In this document: positions 1 to 11,709 of the stretch, piece after piece
Numbering within the stretch: position 1 is the first letter of the stretch
Layout: each line of letters begins with the position of its first letter
Source: Doris montereyensis
Lineage: Eukaryota > Mollusca > Gastropoda > Nudibranchia > Dorididae
Direction: 5' to 3'
Length of the DNA: 64,000 nt
Assembly: GCA_037039925.1 (NCBI GenBank)
Contig: JAXRKP010001087.1
Span: forward strand, 50,001-114,000
Notes under the pieces: generated by a model
What the model saw: the letters and a program-made list of their open reading frames with translations, nothing else
The model's database searches: none
Told to the model about the DNA's origin: nothing
Position numbers and translations under genes: made by a program

Positions 1-682
1 ACTGCACACGTAGTTTACTGCACAGCTAGCTCAACGTAAACAATAAGCTTTGCATGATATGTAGTATCTGTTTGAAGGCATACAACTTTGACACAGACGA
101 GAACGTTCATGACGGTCCCAAGTCCATGAAATTTGGAGGTAAACGTTATCTACATAAAAAATATTGCAACAGACATACTATCTTAGTCATCAAATGATGA
201 AATGACCCTTTGTACTGTGTCCATAGCGCCCTTCATGCCGTGATTTGCCAGAGTCAGACTGTATAACGAGGTTTGAATGTCTAATAAAAAATCCTACAAT
301 TAAACTGGATATCACGTAAATGTACAATTTTCAATAATTTGCATGTAATCACGTCTTCTATGATCTCCATGTCTACAAGTATTTTGCTTGGACCCGTATA
401 CTTCACTCAACACTTCCATTACTTTAACCTGTCATCCGTTCAATAATAAGCAAGAATATTTTCTTTTTCGTATTTCTTAAGTAAATTGAAATGTATACAA
501 GTATTGCTGGACAAATGTGAATTACGCTTTGAGTTGACCCTTTTCAAAATAAAATCGTATATGAAATTGATCAAAATTGGAAGCATTAACACAGAATGGT
601 ATAAATCATCTTTAATAACAAAAAGACCCCCCCCCCCTTACTAACAGGAAAGAAATGACAGAAATTAAAATTATTCTCTCAC
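1..682. other. Intron sequence, nothing recognised
   Basis: AT-rich intron of TNPO3 downstream of exon 25. I searched the minus strand for the C-terminal exon and saw no match. It holds a C run at 626-637 and no recognisable repeat. Confidence 0.6.
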
Positions 683-850
683 CGGTCGATCTATGCAAAT
701 GAGCTCGTAGAGAACATCACTGATGTCAACAGACATAAACGTGGGAAGGCTGAAGAGGCAAGCGTTGATGAGGGCAATGACCAGAGACTGGCCGTGATCC
801 GTTAACAATTTCTTAACCAGAATTTGCCGCTGCTCAAAATCTTCCCTGTC
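683..850 (-). CDS. TNPO3: TNPO3 exon 25 (56 residues)
   Basis: Codes DREDFEQRQILVKKLLTDHG to DISDVLYELICIDRP (human EEDFELRKELIGQVMNQLG...VDRP). 168 nt, phase 0 at both ends, acceptor TTTCAG, donor GTGAGA. The expected final exon was not found between 1 and 682. Confidence 0.95.
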
Positions 851-1513
851 CTGAAAAACAAGTAAAGAACACAATGCCATTTACAATAACGTGTGACTAG
901 ATTCCAGATTTTGTTTTACTAAAAGCGGCATTCTGTATTTAACGGTCATCACTCTGCAGGTTACAAAAGACTATGAAACTATATTTAGCTCAGACTCTGC
1001 TATTATTTCTCAAGCTCAACGCTAATCCTAAGTTGTCACTTTGCAAACCTTAAGTCCAGGGTTTGAACCGTAACACCAAAAATTCCAATCTTGGTTAACT
1101 GAACTCTAAAAAAAAAAAAACAACTATTAGTACAACATTGATCTTCAAGCTTGTTGAAGCACACATACATCATATTTTGGGAATGACATTATCAAAAGCA
1201 GAATGTCTCGTCAAAATCACGATTCCATGAATATGAAATTTTTGTTGTGCTAAAATATATCAGTATCCTTCATGCAATCTGCACTACTCGCTGCATGGAA
1301 AGATTTGCACAAAAATATAAATATTACGCTTCAAGTGCTTCACTTTTACTCTATACACCGATTGCACTTACAGTGCAGTGATCGCAGGGTGAATCTAAAA
1401 GGAAACAGCAATGTTAAAGAGGTGCAAGTAAAGAAATAGGAACTAGTGACCACACACACAAAAATGTCATGCCTTCTGTCAACCAACCACTGGTCTGTGA
1501 CTTGATGCCTTAC

Positions 1514-1670
1514 CTGTTTGTCCCTCATGCACTTGATCAAATCTGTGAGAAACTTGGTAACGGAAGCGTTGGCATCCTTGTGGTCTAGAGAACAGGCAGC
1601 AATTGCACAGCACATGAGTGGCTTGGCCATGGCACTGGACAGGAAGGCTACGGGCGCACGCTGAATGAAC
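1514..1670 (-). CDS. TNPO3: TNPO3 exon 24 (52 residues)
   Basis: Codes FIQRAPVAFLSSAMAKPLMC and SLDHKDANASVTKFLTDLIK (human FIQRSPVTLLRSQ...LDHRDANCSVMRFLRDLI). 157 nt, phase 1 to 0, acceptor TACTAG, donor GTAAGG. Confidence 0.96.
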
Positions 1671-1799
1671 CTAGTACACACAACAACAATAAATTACCAT
1701 ATGAAAACAAAGACAAACAATTTTGGCATGGGGCATGTCGAAAGTGAAGGAAATGACGTTGAATAAAATTAAAGCCTCATAAGAACATAGACAAGACAA

Positions 1800-1915
1800 A
1801 TAGACAGAAAAACATCCTGGCCACCATGGGCATCGAACCCGTGACCTCTGGGTCAGCATCCAAAGCCTCGCCATGAAAAGAAAGTGTGCTACCAACCGAG
1901 CTAACTATGCTCCTT
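1800..1915 (-). repeat. tRNA-derived SINE head
   Basis: On the minus strand there is an A-box-like TAGCTCGGTTGGTAG and, about 60 bases on, a B box GGGTTCGATGCCC, the spacing and order of a Pol III promoter. The arms between do not fold as a real tRNA, so I read this as a SINE head. Confidence 0.65.
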
Positions 1916-2039
1916 AAATATGTTCCTATGGGGCTTTAAAATCTTTCAATGTCATATCCATATGAAAAGATTGCATGGACTGTCATTTTTATAATGCCTT
2001 GTAGAAATCAGAAAAGACAAAAAATGTCACACGCTCCAA

Positions 2040-2415
2040 TTCTCAACAAAATATCAGATCCATCCAATAACACGCCCCCCCCCCCCCCCCCCCCCAAAAA
2101 AAATAATATTACTGCATGATTTACACCAACCGTTCCTTTGAGGTAATCCTCCAGAACTGTCTATCCCCCCCCCCCCCAAAAAAAAAATAACTGCAGGATA
2201 TATACATCACCCATTGTTCCTTGTAGGTAATCCCCTTCTCAACAAAATATCAGATCCAACAATGTGCCCCCCCCCCCTTTTTTTAAATCACTGCATGAAA
2301 TATAAATAATATACAGCACCCATTGTTCCTTAGGACCCCCCCCCCCCACCCCCCATTCCGGGTTGTTATCACAGCATGGTGTATACATCACCCATTGTTC
2401 CTCCAGAACTGTCTA
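2040..2415. repeat. Intronic tandem repeat with poly-C/poly-A blocks
   Basis: Three to four degenerate units of about 100-130 bp, each with a C run of 9 to 27 bases joined mostly to A or T runs, then a shared segment resembling ACATCACCCATTGTTCC. Lies between exons 23 and 24 of TNPO3. Confidence 0.75.
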
Positions 2416-2539
2416 TCTCAAGCAACAATAATTGTGACTTCTCATCTCTGTCTCCACTGCCAAAGAATACCCAATGGGTTCCTAAAACATTTGTTTACGA
2501 TTTACTGCACAAACAGGAGTGATTCAAGTAGCTGCTTAC

Positions 2540-2634
2540 CTCCAGCATAACCTGAACAAGTCGTCTACGGTGTCGGGATGATTCCTCAAACCGTGGTGTT
2601 CTTCTAGGATCTTAAAGGTCGGTCCACAGAAAGC
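2540..2634 (-). CDS. TNPO3: TNPO3 exon 23 (about 32 residues)
   Basis: Codes [18 protein letters not shown] plus AG of Arg (human [18 protein letters not shown]). 95 nt, acceptor ATACAG, donor GTAAGC. Confidence 0.96.
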
Positions 2635-2989
2635 CTGTATAGAATTAGGTATCGAATGCATTACAAGTGATAGTGAAATGGGTGGATTCATATAGGAATC
2701 ATTTGATTCATTACAACGTACCCTGTCCACCATATATGTGGTGATCTCAAGGTGAAATAAAAGGAAGCAGCAAAATGAAAAACATGTGAAAGAGTGAAAG
2801 CAAAGAAGAATATCTGTCGGAAAGAGTATAGATCTGAAATCTACTGAGGCAGACCGATGGATTTACTTTGAAACAGAAAAAAGAATAATGTTCTACTACT
2901 GTTCTGACTTAGATGTATAGGAACGCAGACTGGTCATTGGGTTATTAATTGACAGAAGACACAATACGTGTAGACAAAATTGATACAGC

Positions 2990-4330
2990 ATCATATCACT
3001 ACTTCGCGTTCCAGAAAAGTATATGCCAGGATACTGGAAATGAGACTAAGGAAAAGAGTAGAGGATCAGATTGAAGAGCATCAGAGTGGATTTAGACCAG
3101 GAAGAAGTGTACAAGACCACATATTTACAATTAGACAAATAATAGAAAAATTCCTTGAGAGGAACATTGACTTGCACCTGTATTTTATTGACTTAGAAAA
3201 GGCATTTGATACTGTGAGGAGGGACAAACTATGGCATTCCATAAAAGAACACAATGTAAAGCAAAATTTTATAAAAGCCATTAAAAGTTTTTACAATAAA
3301 CCAACATGTGCATTGAGAGTAGCTGGAAACCTATCTGCAGAATTTGATGTAGATACAGGAGTAAGACAGGGTTGTATTCTAAGTCCTCTTTTGTTTATCA
3401 CATTTATGGATTCGGTTGCAAAGGCATCCTCAAAAATGAAGAAAATGAATGTAGGTATGGGGAAGCTCAAACCAGTAAATGTAGCAATGCTTTCATTTGC
3501 TGATGATTTAGTTGTTTGGAAAATCAAAAAATGATCTTCAGTCGAATATCAACATTATGAACAATGAACTAAATGAAAGAGGAATGAGAGTAAATGCAAA
3601 GAAAACCAAAACAATGCTAGTAACTAGGGAAGCTAAAACACAAAATCTTAAACTGGACAGGGCGAATTTAGAACAAGTTCAAAGCTACAATTACCTAGGA
3701 GTAATGATTAACTCAGAGGGAAAACTAAGAGAAGAAATCAGGCAGAGAATCCAAAAGGCAAGTGCAATATATAACCATCTAGGAAAGGCATTTGTAGGTA
3801 AGCAAGAATTGTCAACAAAAATCAAAATGGCAGTATACAATACAGTTTATTGTCTTACTCTCCTCTATGGCAGTGAAACTTGGGACTTTAGACAGTAGAG
3901 AATACAGTAAGAGTACAGGCAGCTGAAATAAAATATCTAAGAATAGTAGTAGCGAAAACTAAAAGAGACAAAATCAGACACACAACAATAAGAGATCAAA
4001 CCAAAGCCTATGGCATAAAAACTAAGGTAGAAACAAATCAATTGAGACGGTTTGGGCATGTAAACAGAATGAATGACAATAGAACAGCTAAATCAGTATA
4101 CATTGCTAAAGCCCAAGGTAAAAGACCAAAAGGCAGGCCTCAGAGAAAGTGGGAAGGAGATATAATAGAGGCATTGAAGCATAGAAATTTAACTTTTTTG
4201 GAAGGAAACAGGAAATGTCAGGACAGGACACCCTGGAGAAAGATCATCTCGGGCATCTGAACCCATACACCGAAAGGTAGAATGGGAACTGATAAAGAAA
4301 GCAAGAATGAAAGAAATCATTTTCGTTGCT
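2990..4330 (+). mobile_element. RTE-like LINE, 5'-truncated copy A (RT and C-terminus, broken)
   Basis: Reverse transcriptase of a non-LTR retrotransposon. Visible motifs are QSGFRPGRSVQDHIFTIRQI, FIDLEKAFDTV, GVRQGCILSPLLF and the catalytic FADD at 3496-3507, then YNYLGVMI, LYGSETW and FGHVNRM. The frame breaks at 3533 and again near 3895, so the copy is dead as it reads. The start corresponds to the middle of the RT, as expected for incomplete target-primed reverse transcription. The 3' end has GAAAG-rich sequence also seen in the other copies. It lies antisense in a TNPO3 intron. Confidence 0.9.
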
Positions 4331-4689
4331 GATCAACACCCACACTGGTGTTAAAGTACAAAGCAAAGCTTCAGATCTCCAGATTCATAGTCCACGTTAC
4401 CGCTATGTTCCATTACTTGTTCATATGTATTGGCTTTGAAATTGTGTAAACTGGCAGCAGCCAGACCTCAATAAAACCTTGCCCTTAAATAACGACTCCT
4501 TTCATGATGACAGGAGCATGCCTTTTGGAATTGAGTCAAGGTCTTGTATACATCTGCAAGGGTAACATTAGGGCTTTGAAAAAGTGTTTCATCTAAATAA
4601 AACGTATCTGAAAATGTGCCCTAGTTTAAATGGAGTTTTTTTGGTGGTGACTACTGAATATAAAACAAGTAAGAGAATTTATTTGTTTA

Positions 4690-4850
4690 ATGGGAATTCA
4701 CCACATCCATCATATATGGTGATCTCAGGGTGAATTGAGAAGAAGTAACAGTAAGACAAAAGATGAGCGAAAGAGGAAAAAAGTAAAAACGTAGGACCTA
4801 CCAGCATCTCCCATCAACTTTCCACATGTAATAAGTAAGAGCAGTAAGAT
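4690..4850 (+). repeat. Dispersed ~150-bp repeat (CACCATATATGGTG family), representative copy
   Basis: A core resembling CCATCATATATGGTGATCTC is followed by a purine-rich body (GGGTGAATT..., AAAGATGAGCGAAAGAG) and a tail like GGACCTACCAGCA. Similar copies, all in this orientation, lie near 1380-1440 (partial), 2715-2830, 5240-5370, 6255-6345 (partial), 8170-8270, 24790-24920, 25070-25205, 25270-25420, 26580-26710 and 43740-43880. No coding capacity or clear tRNA head. Confidence 0.75.
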
Positions 4851-4993
4851 ATCCAATGAACATGAACATGTCTGCCGTCATTCCTCCTCCTGTGATCCCA
4901 AACCGAAAGACATGACTGCTACCCCCCCCCCCCCCCATTACACGTCACTGCCATACACCACACAAGGTTGTGGTTACCTCCCTCCCTTTCTAC

Positions 4994-5110
4994 CTGCAGC
5001 ATGTCCAACAAGCCTGGCACACAGCCTGACTCGCCTCCGTATTCGTCCACCAAGATACTGCCAAGGTACAGGAAACATGAGTGCTGGTGTACCTGGTACA
5101 GGCTGACCAT
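4994..5110 (-). CDS. TNPO3: TNPO3 exon 22 (39 residues)
   Basis: Codes [20 protein letters not shown] and GLLDMLQ, nearly identical to human [20 protein letters not shown]. 117 nt, phase 0 at both ends, acceptor CTCAG, donor GTAGAA. Confidence 0.97.
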
Positions 5111-5923
5111 CTGAGAGTAGAGAGAAAAGTAAACGCATGACATGCATTATTATAGTCAAACGAATGCAACTAAGGTCAAACACAACACAGTGGAGTCAAA
5201 ACTGATAACCGACCATATTCGATTCAATTCATTGAAACTTGCCCAGTCCACCATAAGCCGAGATCTCACGGTGAATTAAGAATGAAAGAAAAGTGAAAGA
5301 ATTAAAGGAAGAAAGGAGGACGTATCAGCAGGCCCTGCTAATTGCCCACCAGAAATGGTCATAAGTAAGAACATCACCAAATAAGACGGAACAGACATGT
5401 GACGTTTGAGGCATAACCTTCCATCAGACAATGATAAACGAGTAAAATCTACACACTTAAGTAAACATGACACAGTGTAAAGTCAGAAAGAAATACAGAA
5501 AAGGAAATCATAGGAGAGCGTCATGTCTGTTTTGGTAGAGTTGTTAGTGATTGTTGTTTATCTTTTTTTACAACTAGAGCCAGAAAAGTCTGGTTTAACA
5601 ATGTCATGATACTAACAATATTAATTATAAAACAAAGGGAAGCATGTCTAAGAGTTACTTTACAACGCTTTTTAAATGTTGCTACACAATTTGTGAGCCT
5701 AACCGACACCGAGAGTGAATTCCAAACAATGGGTTCCATGTAAAAAAATATCTATCACCAAATCTTTTCAATTTTGTTGTAGGAAGCAGATTTGAATCAA
5801 AGGATCTAAGTTGTCTAAAAGGAGCATAAGAAGATCATTAAAGACACATGACCATCATAAGAGAAAATGAAAGACTTTTATCAACTTGCACAAACAATGG
5901 TCGCCACGTTGCCATCATCCTAC

Positions 5924-6064
5924 CTGTGTGACTAGAGGAGAAAGAAGAGTAGCCGAGCTTTTCCCTAGACAACGGATGGCAAAGCGGATACAGCGACAAC
6001 ACCTTTCAATGATCCGCACGTCAGCCTGGTACTTCTCACAGGCTTTGGATAGAACTGGCCACAC
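5924..6064 (-). CDS. TNPO3: TNPO3 exon 21 (47 residues)
   Basis: Codes [20 protein letters not shown] then [27 protein letters not shown], matching human [20 protein letters not shown]. 141 nt, phase 0 at both ends, acceptor TCTCAAG, donor GTAGGA. The plus-strand open frame over the same bases is a shadow. Confidence 0.96.
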
Positions 6065-6539
6065 CTTGAGAATAGTGAAAAGATTCGTAGACCAAATTTA
6101 TCTTAAAGATATTTCTTCTGATTAAAGCATAATTATCATTGATCTTCTTCACATCTTTTGTATCATGCAAATGAAAGAATTCAAATAAAAAAATACCCCA
6201 GCCCTTAGGTCTTCATCCATCAGGCCAGCTCTGACAAATGAATAACATTTGGACCAGCATTTGTATGTTTATTTCATTGGTGATCCCAGGATGGATTAAG
6301 AGGCATAAAATGAAGACAGATGTAAAAGAAGGAAAGGCAGTTTGCAGGTCTGACCGACTTTTTTTCTCTTCAAAGTGCATTTTAGTTAAAGCTAGGAGAG
6401 GAGAAGGTAGTGAAATGAGAAATAAACAAGTGAAAAAAAACCCAAACAGAAACAACAAAAAATTTGAGCAAATAAATCAACAAAGATAAAGAACAAGAAA
6501 AATGATTCAACAACTTGCGCAAGTGTTTCTCTACATTAG

Positions 6540-6690
6540 TAAGTAAAGCCAGGTCCATACTCAATATTGGGTACAGGGTAATCAGAGATAGAATCCCTAT
6601 TTTTCTAAGCATACAGCATAATGTGGTGGTTTGTAAATGCTTTCCACATTGACCTTTACTTTCGTTAAGTCTGAAAAGACCTAGCTATCT
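6540..6690 (-). repeat. SINE body fragment, same family as 6995-7190
   Basis: Shares segments such as CAGCATAATGTGGTGGTTTG and TCTGAAAAGACCTAGC with the copies at 20040 and 21895, but lacks the tRNA-like head. Likely a truncated copy. Confidence 0.6.
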
Positions 6691-6825
6691 ACTTGTCGCA
6701 GGAGTGCTACAAACACTCTGCCAGCACTGATGTCGTGTCTTCAGACTGGGGGTCAGACACTCTAGTGACAGAACCAGCGTTCTATTATAGGTGGTATCAA
6801 AATTGACAATGATAACAAAACTCAC

Positions 6826-6886
6826 TTCCATAATAACTGGATGACAGGGGTGGGCTTGGCCGTTGGTTACTGGTGGGTTTGTGTAC
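6826..6886 (-). CDS. TNPO3: TNPO3 exon 20 (20 residues)
   Basis: Codes YTNPPVTNGQAHPCHPVIME (human [20 protein letters not shown]). 61 nt, ends in phase 0, acceptor CTCCAG, donor GTGAGT. Confidence 0.95.
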
Positions 6887-6994
6887 CTGGAGAAAAACAA
6901 TCTCAAGTTTCACTAGAACTGAATTTCACGGTGAGTTTAAACTAATTTCTCACTTTCAATATTCAAATCTTTCTTCTTCATTTGATTATACTGA

Positions 6995-7190
6995 TAACGT
7001 GTAGAAGTATGTCTCATACTCAGAGTTGATTATAGAGTAATCAGTGGTAGAGGCTGAATAGACCTACTAGTCCATCTCGATGCTGGGTCAACAGAAGGAA
7101 CAGAAAAAATTGCCCGGAGTGAGGATTGAACTCGGACCACCTGGGTGGAAGAGCAACACTCTACCGATTGAACATATGGCATCTCATTAA
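6995..7190 (-). repeat. tRNA-headed SINE, copy 1
   Basis: The minus strand has a head with TTCAATCGGTAGAGTG and a B-box-like GAGTTCAATCC, followed by a body with TGACCCAGCATCGAGATGG. Body segments recur in the copies at 20040-20235 and 21895-22135, all on the same strand. Confidence 0.7.
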
Positions 7191-7357
7191 TAATGTGTAC
7201 TGTCTTAAAAGGAGTAGCAACTAATATAATATCATGTAAACTGTAAGTTTAGTTGAATACATTCAACACTCTATACTGTCCAGCACTGCATTTTCCAAGC
7301 TAAGCAATAGATCACAACTTTCCAATGATTCTATCAAAGATGTGTATTTAGACTTCA

Positions 7358-7835
7358 CATGTTTAAAAATTTTTATTTGATATAGACAATTTTAACCACT
7401 ACCATTGTACTCGGCATGTCTAAACCAGCTGACAACAATATTTTTAAAAAGTTTATCTAATGGTTGCCATGGGAACGCCCCCATCTTGGATTTTCATTGC
7501 AAAAATACCTACAACTTCATTTCAAATAGGCTTTTTCAGTTATGAACAACCTTGGCTATAACTTTACACACATGTTACTCAGTTCATGATATCTAGCCGC
7601 ACCCAGTAGCTTTATTGGATTTTATGAATTTTTTGAAAATGCATATTAGCAACTTTTCAATTTTTGTCAAATTTAATGACAAAAAAATTCCTTCTGCAAA
7701 AATTTGAAGACATCAAAAATCGTTACTGGCTGAAATTTTGTTTTGCGTTATAGATGTTATATATCAAATTTGGGGGCAATCGGATAATAAATAAAAAAGT
7801 AGATCGCATAACACTGTCAAAAAGCAAGATTTATC
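7358..7835 (+). repeat. Dispersed repeat, left member of an inverted pair
   Basis: About 480 bp that reappears, reverse-complemented and diverged, at 16990-17480. Shared blocks include AGCCGCACCCAGTAGCTTAT-like sequence, GGCTTTTTCAGTTATGAACA and TTACTGGCTGAAATTTTG. No open frame or recognisable ends, so it may be an old non-coding element. Confidence 0.8.
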
Positions 7836-7911
7836 CGATTTGTGGTAAAAATGTCTCCCTCAGGACCCCCCCCCCCCCAAACACATTGTAACAATAACTA
7901 GTGATGCCAAC

Positions 7912-7997
7912 CTGAATATTGCCGCTAGTCTGTCCAGCCATTTTGTGGGGTCATTGGGGGCTCCTTGTTTGATCGGACCACTCTCCTCATTAAGTAG
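7912..7997 (-). CDS. TNPO3: TNPO3 exon 19 (about 29 residues)
   Basis: Codes LLNEESGPIKQGAPNDPTKW LDRLAAIF plus AG of Arg (human [24 protein letters not shown]). 86 nt, acceptor TCCCAG, donor GTTGGC. The first base of exon 20 completes the Arg codon. Confidence 0.94.
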
Positions 7998-8313
7998 CTG
8001 GGATGATTTAAAAGAGGAGAAAAAAAAAAATGAATACAACTTCTAGCAGTGAACAGTGAGTGTGATCAAGACTGTTTGAAGATTGGAATTCAAGAAGGGT
8101 TGTTAGGTGTCTATTTAAAAAAAAAAGAGCATACTAGGCTAAACATGTCAAAGCAGATATCTTTATTTTATTGGAATTCACCCAATCCACCATATGCAGT
8201 CATCTCAGGGTGAAAGGAAAGAAGTAGGATTTACCAGTAGCCCCCTGTGAACTGCACATGCAGATAGCTCACAGAATTTTAAAGTAAAATTTTAATAACG
8301 TAAATAACATCTG

Positions 8314-8566
8314 AGCAGTGGACAGGTAAGAACCTGTACGGGGACAAAGTGGCCCCGCCCTCCACAAATCTACTGCTGCCTTGCAGGCAGGTCTTGACTG
8401 GCCAAAGGCTAAGGGAGTTAACCCTGACGGAAAACAACCTGCTGCCTTACAGGCTGGTTTTGGGCAAACCTGACAGAAAATAACAAGGCCTGGTAGGGTC
8501 TTCAATGTGGCAGCCCCACCATCTACTTAGGGTACAGTGCTTATCCAAAACCAAACTGATTCTGTG
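8314..8566 (+). mobile_element. 5' UTR of RTE-like LINE copy B (two 60-bp monomers)
   Basis: Begins GCAGTGGACAGGTAAG as the 5' ends at 53815 and 61411 do (reverse strand there). It carries two units of the monomer built on CTGCCTTGCAGGC...AAAGGCTAAGGGAGTTAACCC. It then continues through GGCAGCCCCACCATCTACTT and TTATCCAAAACCAAACTGA and stops at 8566, where an antisense LINE begins. The rest of copy B resumes at 9745. Confidence 0.75.
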
Positions 8567-9740
8567 AGTCACGAATGACCAATATGTAAGTGACGTAAAA
8601 CGTTCTCTTCTTTTCTATGTCTTACTTTTACATTTGGCCTTTCTGTCATTTTTGGGACAATTTCACAAAGCTTGTTATTAACTTCTTGGTCCCACTCCTC
8701 CTGCCAAGTTTCGTTGATGTAATTATTTACCAAGAGTTTCAAGTCTGCATAATCAAGTAAGGAACCAGGGCTGATATCTTTGGAGCGTGCCTCTTTTGCC
8801 AACTTGTCGGCACTTTCATTTCCATTGATGCCAACATGCCCGGTATCCAAACATAATGTGTCTTCCAACAAGGTCTTTTAGAACATGTTGAATCAGTATT
8901 ATCACTTGATTTGTGCTATCTATAGTTCTCAGACCCTGAAGGGCAGACAAACTATCCGTCCAGATCATAAAATTATTAGAACTCCTCGATGGCTTTTTTA
9001 GTTCACTCAAAGTTAAAAGAATGGTGTGCAATTCTGCATTGACAATAGAAGTAATATCTTTCAGACGCACATTCTTCGAGGATTCCGGATGATCCGGGTA
9101 ATAGATGGCAGCACTTGCATTTTCACTCTCTTTCAAGCCATCTGTGTAAATATGAATACTGTCAGGGAGATTATCCCTCATCTGTAAAAATTCCTGTTGA
9201 AAAACGAGCGGGCTCGTTTGTCCTTTGAAACTTTGGACAATGAAAAATCTAAATTTATATGGGTTTTGGTCCAAGGTGAGGGAATTCGAAAGTTACTATT
9301 ATTTATTTCCTGGTAATTTATGTAATATATGGGGGGAGAATTCGAACGCCGAAAGGTGGGTTAGTTTTGGATGTCTCAAATATCACAGGTGGGGAAGATT
9401 CAAATACGTTTTTTTGTAGGCAGTGTTTTGGAGTAGCGACTTTAATTTCAAATAGTAGTTCATTGACTGTTTTAGGCGTTGGTAATGTAAAGATGGTTCA
9501 CCGGATTCTACATATAGGCTCTTTACGGGTGAAGTTCGGAAGGCGCTTAAGGCTATATGAAGACCCTGATGGTGAATGGGGTCTAGCATTTTTAATACAT
9601 GTTTGGGGGTGGATCCATAAACAATAGAGCCATAGTCCAGCTTCGACCGGACCAATGCTTTAAATATAATTTCAATAGGGTCACTTGGTCAGCACCCCAA
9701 TCCGTGTGTCCCACAACTCGCAGAATATTCATCACCTAGT
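8567..9740 (-). mobile_element. RNase H-bearing LINE fragment (I/Nimb-like), broken
   Basis: The minus strand codes the RT C-terminal segment MVRSKLDYGSIVYGSTPKHV, then an RNase H domain with the acidic positions visible: IYTDG (about 9152), NAELH (about 9035), WTDSLSALQG (about 8950) and HVGINGNESAD with its final Asp (about 8815). It ends in LHIGHS at 8571. The order RT then RNase H, and these motifs, fit the I/Nimb group of non-LTR elements. At least two frame breaks. It replaces the endonuclease part of LINE copy B. Confidence 0.85.
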
Positions 9741-9744
9741 GAAT

Positions 9745-11430
9745 GCCAAAATGAGAGTACTGATAGAAGAAAACAAACAGAAAAGGGAATAGAAGAAAGC
9801 TACTAAACTCAAAATAGAAGAACTAAATAAACCAATAGTAAAACAGGTATAACAATCTAGGATAAACAGATTTATCCGTGAAAGGCAGATGGATCTGAAT
9901 GATAGCACAATAGACGAAAAGTGGCAAATGAATAAAGAAACACTCCTCAGTTGTACTGAAGAGGTCTGTGATAGGAAACAAATTACAGGAGATAGGAAAA
10001 GAACAGCATGGTGGAATGAGAATGTCAAGACTAAGATCAAAGAAAAGAAGGATGCCTGGAAGAAATACTTGCAAACAAAGAGACCACAGGATAGGGTAAA
10101 TTACGTGAGTAAAAAGAACTATCGCCAAAGAGGAAGTGAAGGAAGCAAAACAGGGCAAAGACTTCAAGAAAGCTATTAAGGAAATCAAAAGCTGTTCTGG
10201 GGAGTAATGAAGAGCATAAGAAAGACCAAAGCATGTCCAATACGACAAATTAAGAATTCCAAAGGAGAAATAATGAAAGAAATCATGAAAACGTAGAGAA
10301 AATATTTTCAACAATTACATAACCCCTTCAGGACATCACCTTGAAACAAGGAGTACAGATCAATTAGCAAGAGTAACAAACCATCCAGATGAGACAGCTG
10401 AAGATGTAGATATCTCAAATGGAAGAACTCTAAACAGCTATAAGAAAAGTGAAATTAGGAAAGGCCCCAGTAGCAAATCAAGTTTATCCAGAAATTATAA
10501 AAAACCAAGGGAGAGAGGCAGACAAACTACTACATGCAATATATCAACAAGGATGGAAGTCAAAATAGGTGTCAGATGACTGGAAAAAAGAACGGTAATA
10601 CCAACACACAATAAGGATCAACTATAGAATGTTCAAACTATAGAGGGATATCACTATTTAGCATACCACGAAAAGTGTATGCCAGGATGCAATGAAACTA
10701 AGGAAAAGAGTAGAGAATCAGATTGCAGAATACCAGAGTGGATTTAGAACAGGAAGAAGTGTACAAGGCCACATATTTACAATTAGACAAATAATAGAAA
10801 ATTCCTTGAGAGAAACATTGACTTGCACCTGTGTTTTATTGATATAGGAGTAAGACAGGGTTGTGTCCTATGCCCTCTTTTGTTTATCACATTTATGGAT
10901 TCAGTTGCAAAGGCATCCTCAAAAATGAAGAAAGTGAATATAGGTATGTGGAAGCTCAAACCAGTAAATGTAGCAATGCTTTCATTTGCTGATGATTTAG
11001 TTCTGTTTGGAAAATCAGAAAGGGACCTTCAGTCGAATACCAACATGATGAATAATGAATTAAATAAAAGAGGAATGAGAGTCAATGCAAAGAAAACCAA
11101 AACAATGCTAGTAACTAGGGAAGCTAAAACACAAAATATTAAATTGGGCAGGAGAATTTTGAACAAGTTCAAAGCTACAATTACCTAAGAGTAATGATTA
11201 ACTCAGAGGGAAATCTAATTGAAGAAATTGCCCAGAGAATCCAAAAGGCAATGACAATATATAACCATCTAGGAAAGGCATTTATAGGTAAACAAGAATT
11301 GTCAACAAAAACCAAAATGGCAGTATACAACACAGTTGATTGTCCTACTCTTCTCTATGGCAGTGAAACCTGGACCAGTAGAGAGTACAGTAGAGTACAA
11401 GCAGCTGAAATGAAATATCTAAGAAAGAGT
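9745..11430 (+). mobile_element. RTE-like LINE copy B, body (broken)
   Basis: Linker region after the endonuclease (MDLNDSTIDEKWQMNKET at 9889), then RT segments with several frame breaks. The RT has lost most of the part between SLRETLTCTCVLL (10805) and IGVRQGCVLCPLLF (10846), removing the FIDLEKAF motif. FADDLVLFGKSE is intact at 10987, and YGSETWTS near 11360. The copy is cut off at 11430 by the start of a 42-bp tandem array. Confidence 0.88.
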
Positions 11431-11705
11431 AGATTTAATTGTCTCACGTAGCTGAACTGCATTATCATATCAAGATTCAATTGTCTCACTTAGATAGACT
11501 GCATTATCATATCAAGATTCAATTGTCTCACTTAGATAGACTGCATTATCATATCAAGATTCAATTGTCTCACTTAGATAGACTGCATTATTATATCAAG
11601 ATTCAATTGTCTCACTTAGATAGACTGCATTATCATATCAAGATTCAATTGTTTCCCTTAGATGGACTGCATCAAGATTCAATTGTCTCACTTAGATGGA
11701 CTGCC
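11431..11705 (+). repeat. 42-bp tandem array, left part
   Basis: About six units of 42 bp built on ATCAAGATTCAATTGTCTCA and CTTAGATAGACTGCATTATC. The period is divisible by three, so an open frame runs through it by chance. The same unit resumes at 12879-12995, after the TTAA-flanked insertion. Confidence 0.9.
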
Positions 11706-11709
11706 TTAA

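Noticed and set aside
5886..6125. Plus-strand 79-codon open frame with arginine-rich sequence
   Set aside because: Shadow of TNPO3 exon 21 on the other strand.
9823..10314. Minus-strand hydrophobic open frame resembling a membrane protein
   Set aside because: Antisense of the LINE linker region; A-rich sense sequence reads as Phe/Leu on the reverse strand, as at 52310-52691.
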